DNA of 64,000 nucleotides, taken from assembly GCA_910589025.1 (NCBI GenBank), contig CAJURM010000001.1:195875-259874 (forward strand), read 5' to 3'. The position numbers and the translations under genes are program-made. Below are positions 35,997-43,923 of this stretch, one piece after another. The notes under the pieces were generated by a model. That model was not told the DNA's origin. It made no database searches and saw only the letters and a list, made by a program, of their open reading frames with translations. Position 1 is the first letter of the stretch, and every line of letters begins with the position of its first letter. The DNA is from an uncultured Odoribacter sp. GTDB lineage: Bacteria; Bacteroidota; Bacteroidia; Bacteroidales; Marinifilaceae.

Positions 35997-37148
35997 ATGG
36001 CCCGAATTTTAATCATCGACGATGAACGGAGCATCCGCAATTCCATGAAAGACATCCTTACCTTCGAAGGACACGAAGTCCTCGTAGCCGAAAACGGATT
36101 GGAAGGACTGGTCACACTGAAATCGGAAAAACCGGAAATCGTCTTCTGCGACATCAAAATGCCTAAAATGGAAGGGATTGAAGTCCTCGAACGCATCAAG
36201 GAATTTTCCCGCGAAACCCCAGTAATCATGATTTCGGGCCACGGAACCATCGACACCGCAATTGAAGCCATAAAAAAAGGAGCCTACGACTTTATCGAAA
36301 AACCCCTGGACCTCAACCGCATACTGATTACCATCAAAAACGCCACAGACAAGCAGCAGCTTTTACAGGAAACGCAGACACTGAAACACAAAGTCAGCAA
36401 AAAATACGAAATGATAGGCCACTCGGAAGCGCTTGAACACATCAAATCCATCACGGACAAAGTAGCCCCCTCCGATGCCAGGGTACTGATTACAGGCCCC
36501 AACGGTTCCGGAAAGGAACTGGTTGCACGCCAGCTCCATGAAAAAAGCAACCGCTGCGACAACGCATTCATCGAAGTGAACTGTGCCGCCATCCCCTCGG
36601 AACTGATTGAAAGCGAACTCTTCGGACACGAGAAAGGCTCCTTCACTTCTGCCATCAAACAAAAAAAGGGAAAATTCGAACTCGCACACAACGGAACCCT
36701 TTTCCTCGATGAAATCGGCGACATGAGCTTAGATGCCCAGGCAAAAGTGTTGCGCGCCTTACAGGAAAACAAAATCAGCCGCATCGGCAGCGACACGGAC
36801 ATCCAGGTCGATGTACGGGTCATCGCCGCCACCAACAAAAACCTCAAAGAAGAAATCGCTGCGGGAAGATTCCGCGAAGACCTCTACCACCGGCTCAGTG
36901 TCATCATCATCAACGTGCCGCCCCTGAAAGAACGCACCGAAGATATCGAAGACTTAATCCTCTACTTCACGCAAGAGATATGCACGGAAATGCGCATCAC
37001 CCCCAAACAGTTCACCCCCGAAGCCATCGAACGCATGAAAAACTACGAATGGTCGGGCAACATCCGTGAACTGCGCAATGTCGTAGAACGACTGATTATT
37101 TTATGCAATAACGTCATACTCCCGGAAGATGTAGAACTCTACAAATAA
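35997..37148 (+). CDS. NtrC-like response regulator lacking a DNA-binding domain
   Basis: A 383-residue two-component regulator: receiver domain (1-120; phospho-acceptor Asp52 in CDIKMP, acidic DDE at 8-10) and AAA+ sigma54-interaction domain (about 140-375) with Walker A GPNGSGKE, Walker B FLDEIGD and the R-finger region REDLYHR. The sigma54-contacting GAFTGA loop reads GSFTSA (about 215-220). The protein stops right after the AAA+ lid (LPEDVELYK), so the Fis-type HTH is absent. It would either act from solution on sigma54-RNA polymerase or work by protein contact. No histidine kinase is adjacent. hydF follows after 7 bp. Confidence 0.9.
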   Translation: MARILIIDDERSIRNSMKDILTFEGHEVLVAENGLEGLVTLKSEKPEIVFCDIKMPKMEGIEVLERIKEFSRETPVIMISGHGTIDTAIEAIKKGAYDFIEKPLDLNRILITIKNATDKQQLLQETQTLKHKVSKKYEMIGHSEALEHIKSITDKVAPSDARVLITGPNGSGKELVARQLHEKSNRCDNAFIEVNCAAIPSELIESELFGHEKGSFTSAIKQKKGKFELAHNGTLFLDEIGDMSLDAQAKVLRALQENKISRIGSDTDIQVDVRVIAATNKNLKEEIAAGRFREDLYHRLSVIIINVPPLKERTEDIEDLILYFTQEICTEMRITPKQFTPEAIERMKNYEWSGNIRELRNVVERLIILCNNVILPEDVELYK

Positions 37149-37155
37149 CACGGGA

Positions 37156-38343
37156 ATGGAGAAAAAATATATCATACTCACCGGGCGCAGGAACGTGGGC
37201 AAAAGCTCACTGATTAACCGACTTACAGGTCAGGAGACTGCCATCGTCTCGGATACGGCAGGCACAACCACCGACCCGGTCAAAAAAGCGTACGAAATAC
37301 CCGGATATGCCCCGGTCGTTTTTATCGACACGGCAGGTATTGACGACAAAGGGAACTTAGGAGAAAAAAGAACAGCAAAAACCCGGGAAGCTATCCCGCA
37401 AGCCGACATAGCTCTGCTCGTATTTACGGACAGCCGCTTCGAAGAAGAAGAAAAGCTGCTTGTGTCGCTGTTCCGGAAATACACCATTCCCTTTCTGCTC
37501 GTCCACAATAAATCCGACCGGACACCTCTGTCCCCCCGGTTAAAAGAAGAATTGGAAAAGGAATACCGCACGGCGGTCATTGATTTCTCAGCCCTGCAAC
37601 AGGAACAACCGGAAAACATTATCCAAGCTATAAAAGCCCTTATGCCTTCCTCTCAGCCCAAAAACCTGCTGGAAGGACTGGTAAGTAAAAATGATACAGT
37701 ACTACTGGTCACACCCATCGATTCCGAAGCCCCTGCCGGTCGGCTGATTCTTCCACAAGTACAAACACTGAGGGCACTGTTAGACCACCATTGCATCGGA
37801 ATTACCGTCCAGCCGGAAGAGCTGTCCGGATTGCTGCAAACCTCCTCTGTCACGCCCCGGCTTGTCATTACCGACAGCCAGATATTCGGGCTCGTGGCCC
37901 AAATCGTTCCCCCGCACATTCCTCTGACCAGTTTCAGTATTCTCATGGCACGCCTGAAAGGTGATTTTCAAAAATTCATGGAAGGTACCACCCACATAGC
38001 GCGACTGAAAGACGGAGACCGGATACTCATGCTGGAATCGTGTTCACACCATGTATCATGCGAAGACATCGGGAGAGTAAAAATACCCGCTCTTTTGCAA
38101 AAGCAAACCGGACGGCAACTGAATTTCGATTTCGTAGCGGGGCTGGGTGCTATTCAGCGCCCCATCACGGACTACGCCTTAATCATACAATGCGGCGGTT
38201 GCATGATCACACCGCAGCAACTTCAAAACCGCCTCCGCCCCGCCATCGAGGCAGGCATACCCATAAGCAATTACGGCATGGCGCTCGCCTGGCTCCAAGG
38301 CATCTTCCAAAGAGCCACCGCCCTATTCAAGCAAACGCAGTAA
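37156..38343 (+). CDS. hydF: [FeFe]-hydrogenase maturation GTPase HydF
   Basis: HydF is the scaffold on which HydE and HydG assemble the 2Fe subcluster of [FeFe] hydrogenase. The 395-residue protein has an N-terminal Era-like GTPase (G1 GRRNVGKSS, G3 DTAG, NKSD), a dimerisation region, and the C-terminal cluster domain. The iron-sulphur motif CxH-x46-(H)CxxC is present as Cys296, His298 and Cys346/Cys349, but the His preceding the last CxxC is Gln345. hydE, hydG and the hydrogenase are not in the window. It is in one unit with the response regulator 7 bp upstream. Confidence 0.93.
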   Translation: MEKKYIILTGRRNVGKSSLINRLTGQETAIVSDTAGTTTDPVKKAYEIPGYAPVVFIDTAGIDDKGNLGEKRTAKTREAIPQADIALLVFTDSRFEEEEKLLVSLFRKYTIPFLLVHNKSDRTPLSPRLKEELEKEYRTAVIDFSALQQEQPENIIQAIKALMPSSQPKNLLEGLVSKNDTVLLVTPIDSEAPAGRLILPQVQTLRALLDHHCIGITVQPEELSGLLQTSSVTPRLVITDSQIFGLVAQIVPPHIPLTSFSILMARLKGDFQKFMEGTTHIARLKDGDRILMLESCSHHVSCEDIGRVKIPALLQKQTGRQLNFDFVAGLGAIQRPITDYALIIQCGGCMITPQQLQNRLRPAIEAGIPISNYGMALAWLQGIFQRATALFKQTQ

Positions 38344-38351
38344 AACCCGGA

Positions 38352-39320
38352 TTATTTATCATCCCATCCCGCTCTCTTGAATCCCTGTCCCATAATCTCC
38401 TGGGCATCAAGAATCATAGTAAAAGCATGGGGGTCGATATGCTGGATGGCACGTTGTAACGTCGTCACCTCCTTCCGGTTGACAACAGTCATAATCATCT
38501 CCTTCTCCGAGCGGTTCCACATCCCGTTAACAGGTACGATAGACCCGCCCCGGTGCAATTCCGTCAGAATGAAATTACGCAACTCCTCCGTTTTTTCCGA
38601 AACGATAAAAAACGTCCTGTCGCTGGAATAACCGCCGATGACAATATCAATGACCTTACCCATAATAAAAATGGTAATCAGCGAATAAAAAGGAGTCTTC
38701 CAGTCGGGAAAAGCCACGAAACCCAACACTACAATAATCAGGTCTACCGTCATCTGCATCATGCCCAACGGACGGCGCGTCAGCTTATGAAGCACTGCCG
38801 CCAGCACATCCGTCCCGGCACTGGAAGAACGGGTTTTGAAAATCAGTCCGGCACCGATTCCAATGACCACACCGCCGAAAATACTGGCCAGCAACACCCC
38901 CTCTTTGGCTGAATCCGGATTATTGATTCCGCCCTTCACCAACTGCAGGGGATCATGTGCAAACTCTGCCGAATAACCGCACACATGCTCCAGCATCCAG
39001 GGAAATCCGTCGGCAAAGAGTGCCACCAGCCAGAAACAGATAAATGTCCGGAATCCGAAATCCCGGCCCAGAATCTTAAAACCGATCAGACTCAAAGGCA
39101 AATTAAAACACAGGGCGGCCATACCGATAGGAAAACCCAGTTTCCAGTTCAAAATGGTTGAAATACCGTAAATCCCTCCCGGAACAATCTGGTAAGGGGT
39201 CATAAAAAACGTATATCCCGTTGCAATCACCATAGAACCCAGCAAAAGCGTTCCCCAGGTCTGAAACCAACGTGCCGAAAAAATCTTCTCCTTATAAAAG
39301 GATACTTTAGTTACATTCAT
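38352..39320 (-). CDS. YitT family membrane protein
   Basis: A 322-residue protein with five or six N-terminal membrane helices (DUF161/YitT type; YGISTILNWKLGFP, GIGAGLIFKTRSSSAGTDVLA) and a C-terminal cytoplasmic DUF2179 domain (about 235-315). The ATG at 39320 (MNVTKVSFYKEK) is chosen: the -7 box at 39387-39394 lies inside the longer frame that would begin at 39524. Function in bacteria is not settled. Convergent with hydF, 8 bp apart; divergent from the TetR gene. Confidence 0.9.
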   Translation of the reverse strand: MNVTKVSFYKEKIFSARWFQTWGTLLLGSMVIATGYTFFMTPYQIVPGGIYGISTILNWKLGFPIGMAALCFNLPLSLIGFKILGRDFGFRTFICFWLVALFADGFPWMLEHVCGYSAEFAHDPLQLVKGGINNPDSAKEGVLLASIFGGVVIGIGAGLIFKTRSSSAGTDVLAAVLHKLTRRPLGMMQMTVDLIIVVLGFVAFPDWKTPFYSLITIFIMGKVIDIVIGGYSSDRTFFIVSEKTEELRNFILTELHRGGSIVPVNGMWNRSEKEMIMTVVNRKEVTTLQRAIQHIDPHAFTMILDAQEIMGQGFKRAGWDDK

Positions 39321-39386
39321 AATCAGACTATTATAATTACACCTCCATTTTAATCCGCCCCATTTCCTCCCCTCCGGATTCGCGTG

Positions 39387-39394
39387 CAAATATA
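39387..39394 (-). promoter_or_regulatory. -7 box for the YitT gene
   Basis: TATATTTG on the minus strand, 67 bp before the ATG at 39320; it sets the start of that gene. Confidence 0.6.
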
Positions 39395-39530
39395 ATCCGG
39401 GAGAAATAAAAAAAACATGACAAATGTCAGCTATTTTCTGAAATTTATTTTCTGATAGTTTTATAAATAAAAAATGACTATCATTGCCATTCGGTTCCGG
39501 TAATCGCAGAACCGGACATAACACCAGACC

Positions 39531-40133
39531 ATGAGTAAGACCAAAAATAAAATCATCAGCGTTGCCAAATCATTGTTCAGGGAAATCAGCGTCTACAAGG
39601 CCACCATGAACGACATCGCCAAAGCCGCCAAAATGAGCCGGCGGACATTATACACCCATTTCAAAAGTAAAGAAGAACTGTATCACTACGTGGTGGAAGA
39701 CGAAGTCAAAACCATCAACGAAAAACTGCAAAAAGCGGCGGACTCGCGCCTTCCTGCCGACCGGAAACTAAAACTGTATATCCTGCAACACTTCGGTGTA
39801 ATCGACACGCTGGTACGGAGCAACCGCTACATCCGCTACGACTTCCTGTTCAACAACATCCGCGTGGAACACCTGCGGAAAGACATCGACCGCAAAGAGA
39901 TAAAACTCCTCACCGGCATCATCCGCGAAGGGAAACAAAGCGGCATATTCCGGGTAAGCGACCCCGAAATCTTTTCCAAAAACCTCCTGCTCATGTTCAA
40001 AAGCCTCGAACAGGCATTCATCATCACGGGACGCAAAGACAAAAACTCACGCACCATTCTGGAATACATCGACCTCATGTTCTACGGCATCGTAGACCCG
40101 CAACGAAGAACACGGGAAAATACAACAGACTGA
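39531..40133 (+). CDS. TetR-family transcriptional regulator
   Basis: A 200-residue repressor-type protein. The N-terminal helix-turn-helix is clear (MNDIAKAAKMSRRTLYTHFKSK, about residues 26-47 with the conserved YxHFxSKEEL). The remaining helical domain binds an unknown ligand. It is divergent from the YitT gene, with the YitT -7 box 137 bp upstream of its start, so YitT is a plausible target. It converges with the NfeD gene with a 6-bp gap. Confidence 0.9.
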   Translation: MSKTKNKIISVAKSLFREISVYKATMNDIAKAAKMSRRTLYTHFKSKEELYHYVVEDEVKTINEKLQKAADSRLPADRKLKLYILQHFGVIDTLVRSNRYIRYDFLFNNIRVEHLRKDIDRKEIKLLTGIIREGKQSGIFRVSDPEIFSKNLLLMFKSLEQAFIITGRKDKNSRTILEYIDLMFYGIVDPQRRTRENTTD

Positions 40134-40139
40134 AACACG

Positions 40140-41534
40140 TTACTTCCCGGTTTTCACGACATACAACTGACCGGCCTGGTACTTCACCACCTTGACGGGT
40201 GTATTTTTCGGGATATAGTCACCTTGTTCCGCCACGGCGTCATACAACTCCCCGTCGATACGTATTTTCCCGCCGGGACGCAAATCGGTCACGGCATACC
40301 CCTGTTTATCCACCTCTTGACCAACTGTCATGTCCACCCCCACAAAGCCGTCTTCCGGACGTTGCTCCGCATGCAAAGCAAATGCCCAGCGTCTTGACCC
40401 CAGCAGCCTGGCACCCAACCAGAAACTCAACCCGAGCGAGAGCAACGAAGCGGCAACAACCACAAACAACGAGCGCAATATCGTCCCGGCGAAATCCCCC
40501 AGAAAATCGAAAGAGAAATCATCCACTCCCGCCAGCACCAAAGCCCCGACCATGCAGACAATCCCCGATACACCTGCCACACCGAACCCCGGAATCACAA
40601 ACACCTCCAGCAGCAACAAAATAACACCCAGCACAAATACAAGCAGTTCCCACGAAGCGGCAAACCCTTCCAGATAAAGGGGGGCAAAATAGAGAACCGC
40701 ACCCGCAACGGCTACCGCCAAGGGAAAACCGATACTCGGCGTCTGGAGTTCAAAATAGATTCCCCCGATAATCATCATAATCAAAATCCCCTGCACCATC
40801 GGATGAATCAAGAAACCGATAATCCGGTCTACCGCAGTCGGCGTATAACTCAACAGGGTATAATCACCGATACCCTCCTGTGCCAAGACTTCCGCCACAT
40901 TGTCCGCCAGACCGTCGCAAAAACCGTATTTCACCGCCTCATGGGGTGTAAAAGTAACCACTTTACCGCTATCCGTCACGCCGGGAATATAAATCCGCTC
41001 ATCCACCATAGCCTCGGCAATCTGCGGGTCTCTTTTCCACCGCAAAACGGTATCTTTCCCCTGAATCAGCGTATCCCGCCCGTGAGCCTGCGCCGTAGAA
41101 CGAATCATGGAGCGCATATAAGACTGATACTTGTCAGGCATGGCTTCACCCGTCTGATTGACCACTGTCGCCGCACCGATATTCGCCCCCTCCCGCATAT
41201 AAATCCGATCGCACGCAATGGCAATCAAAGCCCCGGCAGACGCGGCATTATTATCAACAAACACCCACACCGGACGCCGGGAATTGAGAATCAGACTCCG
41301 CAGCGAATCGGCATACACCACCAATCCTCCGTATGTGTTCATATCTATCAGAATATACCCGGCCTCCGCCTTCTCTGCTTCCTCAAACGATTTTTTGACC
41401 GTACGCCATACACCCGGCCCGATTTCGTCCTTCACATCCACTTTATACACCACTGCCGGCTGTCCGGCAAATGCCACCGTCGCCCATAGGCTAAGCAGCC
41501 CCAACAATAACAAACATCTTTTCAACATCATCAC
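40140..41534 (-). CDS. NfeD-family membrane-bound ClpP-class serine protease
   Basis: A 464-residue long-form NfeD protein (NfeD1b type). A signal peptide precedes a ClpP-like protease domain (about 25-230) with the Ser nucleophile in NNAASAGALIA and a Lys (MPDKYQS) placed for a Ser-Lys dyad. Four to five membrane helices follow (about 240-390) and an OB-fold NfeD domain ends it (GKIRIDGELYDA, about 415-460). These proteins act in membrane-protein quality control, usually with a stomatin partner; no stomatin gene is adjacent here. The start overlaps the EI24-like gene stop by 4 bp. Confidence 0.88.
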   Translation of the reverse strand: MMMLKRCLLLLGLLSLWATVAFAGQPAVVYKVDVKDEIGPGVWRTVKKSFEEAEKAEAGYILIDMNTYGGLVVYADSLRSLILNSRRPVWVFVDNNAASAGALIAIACDRIYMREGANIGAATVVNQTGEAMPDKYQSYMRSMIRSTAQAHGRDTLIQGKDTVLRWKRDPQIAEAMVDERIYIPGVTDSGKVVTFTPHEAVKYGFCDGLADNVAEVLAQEGIGDYTLLSYTPTAVDRIIGFLIHPMVQGILIMMIIGGIYFELQTPSIGFPLAVAVAGAVLYFAPLYLEGFAASWELLVFVLGVILLLLEVFVIPGFGVAGVSGIVCMVGALVLAGVDDFSFDFLGDFAGTILRSLFVVVAASLLSLGLSFWLGARLLGSRRWAFALHAEQRPEDGFVGVDMTVGQEVDKQGYAVTDLRPGGKIRIDGELYDAVAEQGDYIPKNTPVKVVKYQAGQLYVVKTGK

Positions 41535-42301
41535 TCCTGCATTTCATTAACAATGACCGTTCCCGCTACGACGGAAAACAGCGACACAAAACAACACGCC
41601 AGAATACTCACCCACGGAATCAGCAGCGAAAAGGCAAACACCGTCCCCACTCCCATTACCATACCGCTGTTCTTCTTCATATAAGCCGTACTCTTCCGGA
41701 TATTGAAGCGTTTCCGCTCAACGGCGTAATCAATAAAGGAAAAACCATAAAAATAAGCACTGACAAAAAACAGGGCAAAAGGCGTCAGTAAACCCACCAA
41801 CGGGATAAAAGAGCACAAAAACAACACCAAAGAAATAAGCAACTGGAAAACCATATTGCGGCATGCCAGCATGACTCCCCGCCCCACTTCCCACAGCATC
41901 TGTTTCGCATCAAACGGATAACTTTTCCCCGTCAATTCCCGCTCCGTACGCTCCGAGAGCCAGGAATACACCGGAGACATCAGAATCAGCACCAGATACC
42001 CGCCAAACGTAAAAAACAAAAACAGATAGAGCAACTTAATCAGAAAACGGATTAAAAATCCCGCCATATCCACCAGCCAGGACAACCACGAAATACCCTC
42101 CAGCCACGCGGCAATCTTTTGTTCCGCCATCCCGGACAACGAATTGCCTGCCGAAGCGACCAACCACTCCCCGCCAATATAAAACAAAACCAGCAGAAGT
42201 ACCGGAAACAGGAAAAACCAGCTAAACCGCCCGCTCAACATGATGCGAAAAGCCGGACCGTATGCCCTTATCCCCCGGAAAAAACCGTAAAACAGACCCA
42301 T
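41531..42301 (-). CDS. EI24/CysZ-like membrane protein
   Basis: A 256-residue protein with four or five hydrophobic segments (about 25-45, 65-85, 88-110, 145-185, 215-245) and the family pattern FSFIDYAVERKRF near residue 190. EI24-domain proteins include the sulphate permease CysZ, but the Bacteroidetes members are of unproven function. Its stop overlaps the NfeD start (ATGA type), so the two membrane proteins are co-translated. It has its own -7 box at 42397-42404. Confidence 0.75.
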   Translation of the reverse strand: MGLFYGFFRGIRAYGPAFRIMLSGRFSWFFLFPVLLLVLFYIGGEWLVASAGNSLSGMAEQKIAAWLEGISWLSWLVDMAGFLIRFLIKLLYLFLFFTFGGYLVLILMSPVYSWLSERTERELTGKSYPFDAKQMLWEVGRGVMLACRNMVFQLLISLVLFLCSFIPLVGLLTPFALFFVSAYFYGFSFIDYAVERKRFNIRKSTAYMKKNSGMVMGVGTVFAFSLLIPWVSILACCFVSLFSVVAGTVIVNEMQE

Positions 42302-42396
42302 AACTACCCTTTATTACATCCGTCCACCCCACTCTCCGTGCAGACAGACAAGTTTTAACTTGAACAAAGTAAATTAAAAAACTCAAAACACACAAA

Positions 42397-42404
42397 CAAA
42401 GATA
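42397..42404 (-). promoter_or_regulatory. -7 box for the EI24-like/NfeD unit
   Basis: TATCTTTG on the minus strand, about 95 bp before the ATG at 42301. Confidence 0.55.
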
Positions 42405-42458
42405 CCTTCCCGCGGGAATAATCTTACTCATTTTTTCCGTTCCTTACGCTATTTTTAC

Positions 42459-42466
42459 TATTTTTG
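42459..42466 (+). promoter_or_regulatory. -7 box for purB
   Basis: TATTTTTG followed by CATGCATAAG; predicts a leader of about 63 nt before the ATG at 42536. Purine-pathway operator or riboswitch not seen. Confidence 0.6.
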
Positions 42467-42535
42467 CATGCATAAGTGCAACGGCGTGTGCCTTTCAGTT
42501 TCAAAGAATCATAACAAGTTGTAAAAAATAAAACT

Positions 42536-43873
42536 ATGCAAGCATTAACAGCCATTTCTCCGATAGACGGACGATACAGAGACAAAGTGGAAAATCTGGC
42601 CAACTATTTTTCGGAAAGTGCCCTGATCCGTTACCGGGTCATGGTGGAAATCGAATACTTCATCGCCCTGTGCGAGGTGCCGCTGCCCCAACTGAAAGGA
42701 TTCGACACCGGCCTTTTTCCCCAATTGCGGGAAATCTACCTGAACTTCACGGTAGAAGATGCCCAGAAAATCAAAGACACGGAGAAAATCACCAACCATG
42801 ATGTCAAAGCGGTGGAATACTTCATCAAAGATAAATTCGACGCCCTGAACCTGCATGCTTACAAAGAGTTTATCCACTTCGGGCTAACCTCCCAGGATAT
42901 TAACAATACCGCAATCCCCTGCTCCTTCCGCGATGCCGTACACGATGTGTACTATCCGGTAGTAGGCGAACTGATAGCCAAATTAGACGAACTTTCCGAA
43001 GAATGGAAAGAAGTACCCATGCTGGCCAAAACCCACGGTCAGCCCGCTTCCCCCACCCGGTTGGGCAAAGAAATCAAAGTCTTCACCTACCGGCTCAGCC
43101 GCCAGCTCGAACTGCTGAAAAAAGTGGCCATCTCCGGAAAATTCGGAGGCGCTACCGGTAACTTCAATGCTCACCATGTGGCATTCCCGGAAACCGACTG
43201 GGTGGACTTCGGCAACCGCTTCCTCAACCAAAAACTGCAACTGGAACGCGAAAGCTATACGACACAGATCTCAAACTACGACAATTTCGCCGCCCTCTTT
43301 GATAACCTGCGCCGCATCAACACCATTGTCATCGACCTCGACCGGGACATCTGGACCTACATCTCCATGTCCTATTTCAAACAGAAAATCAAAGCGGGAG
43401 AAGTGGGGTCGTCCGCCATGCCGCACAAAGTGAACCCCATTGACTTCGAGAATTCCGAAGGCAATTTAGGAATCGCCAACGCCGTATTCGAACACCTCAG
43501 TAACAAACTGCCCGTATCGCGCTTGCAGCGCGACCTGACGGACTCCACCGTACTGCGTAACATCGGTGTACCCCTGGCACACACCCTCATTGCGTTCAAA
43601 TCCACGCTGAAAGGACTCAACAAACTAATCATCAACAAAGAAGCCATCGAACGCGACCTGGAAAAAAACTGGGCGGTAGTGGCGGAAGCCATACAGACCA
43701 TTCTACGCCGGGAAGGCTACCCCAACCCGTATGAGGCACTGAAAGCCCTTACCCGCACCAACAGCAAGATTACACAGGAATCCATCGCCGAATTCATCGA
43801 CACATTAGAGGTTTCCGAAGAACTCAAAAAACAGTTAAAACAGATTACACCGGCCAATTATACCGGTATTTAA
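42536..43873 (+). CDS. purB: Adenylosuccinate lyase
   Basis: PurB catalyses two steps of purine synthesis: SAICAR to AICAR and adenylosuccinate to AMP, releasing fumarate. The 445-residue protein has the N-terminal ISPIDGRYRD, the substrate-binding TSQDINN and KTHGQPASPT, and the fumarase/aspartase signature SSAMPHKVNPIDFENSEG with the catalytic Ser of the flexible loop. Length is as expected. Transcribed from its own promoter, ended or attenuated by the stem-loop at 43882-43903. Confidence 0.97.
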   Translation: MQALTAISPIDGRYRDKVENLANYFSESALIRYRVMVEIEYFIALCEVPLPQLKGFDTGLFPQLREIYLNFTVEDAQKIKDTEKITNHDVKAVEYFIKDKFDALNLHAYKEFIHFGLTSQDINNTAIPCSFRDAVHDVYYPVVGELIAKLDELSEEWKEVPMLAKTHGQPASPTRLGKEIKVFTYRLSRQLELLKKVAISGKFGGATGNFNAHHVAFPETDWVDFGNRFLNQKLQLERESYTTQISNYDNFAALFDNLRRINTIVIDLDRDIWTYISMSYFKQKIKAGEVGSSAMPHKVNPIDFENSEGNLGIANAVFEHLSNKLPVSRLQRDLTDSTVLRNIGVPLAHTLIAFKSTLKGLNKLIINKEAIERDLEKNWAVVAEAIQTILRREGYPNPYEALKALTRTNSKITQESIAEFIDTLEVSEELKKQLKQITPANYTGI

Positions 43874-43881
43874 AGGAATTA

Positions 43882-43903
43882 CCGGGTTGCTGCGGCAACC
43901 CGG
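43882..43903. other. Perfect GC-rich stem-loop after purB
   Basis: CCGGGTTGC and GCAACCCGG form a 9-bp stem with a TGCG loop, followed by a second AACCCG. No U-tract follows; it may protect the purB 3' end or partly terminate before the ABC exporter gene 21 bp on. Confidence 0.5.
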
Positions 43904-43923
43904 CAACCCGATAACTCTACATT

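Noticed and set aside
39321..39524. 68-codon extension of the YitT protein
   Set aside because: It contains the promoter -7 box (39387-39394), is not hydrophobic or conserved-looking, and almost reaches the divergent TetR gene.
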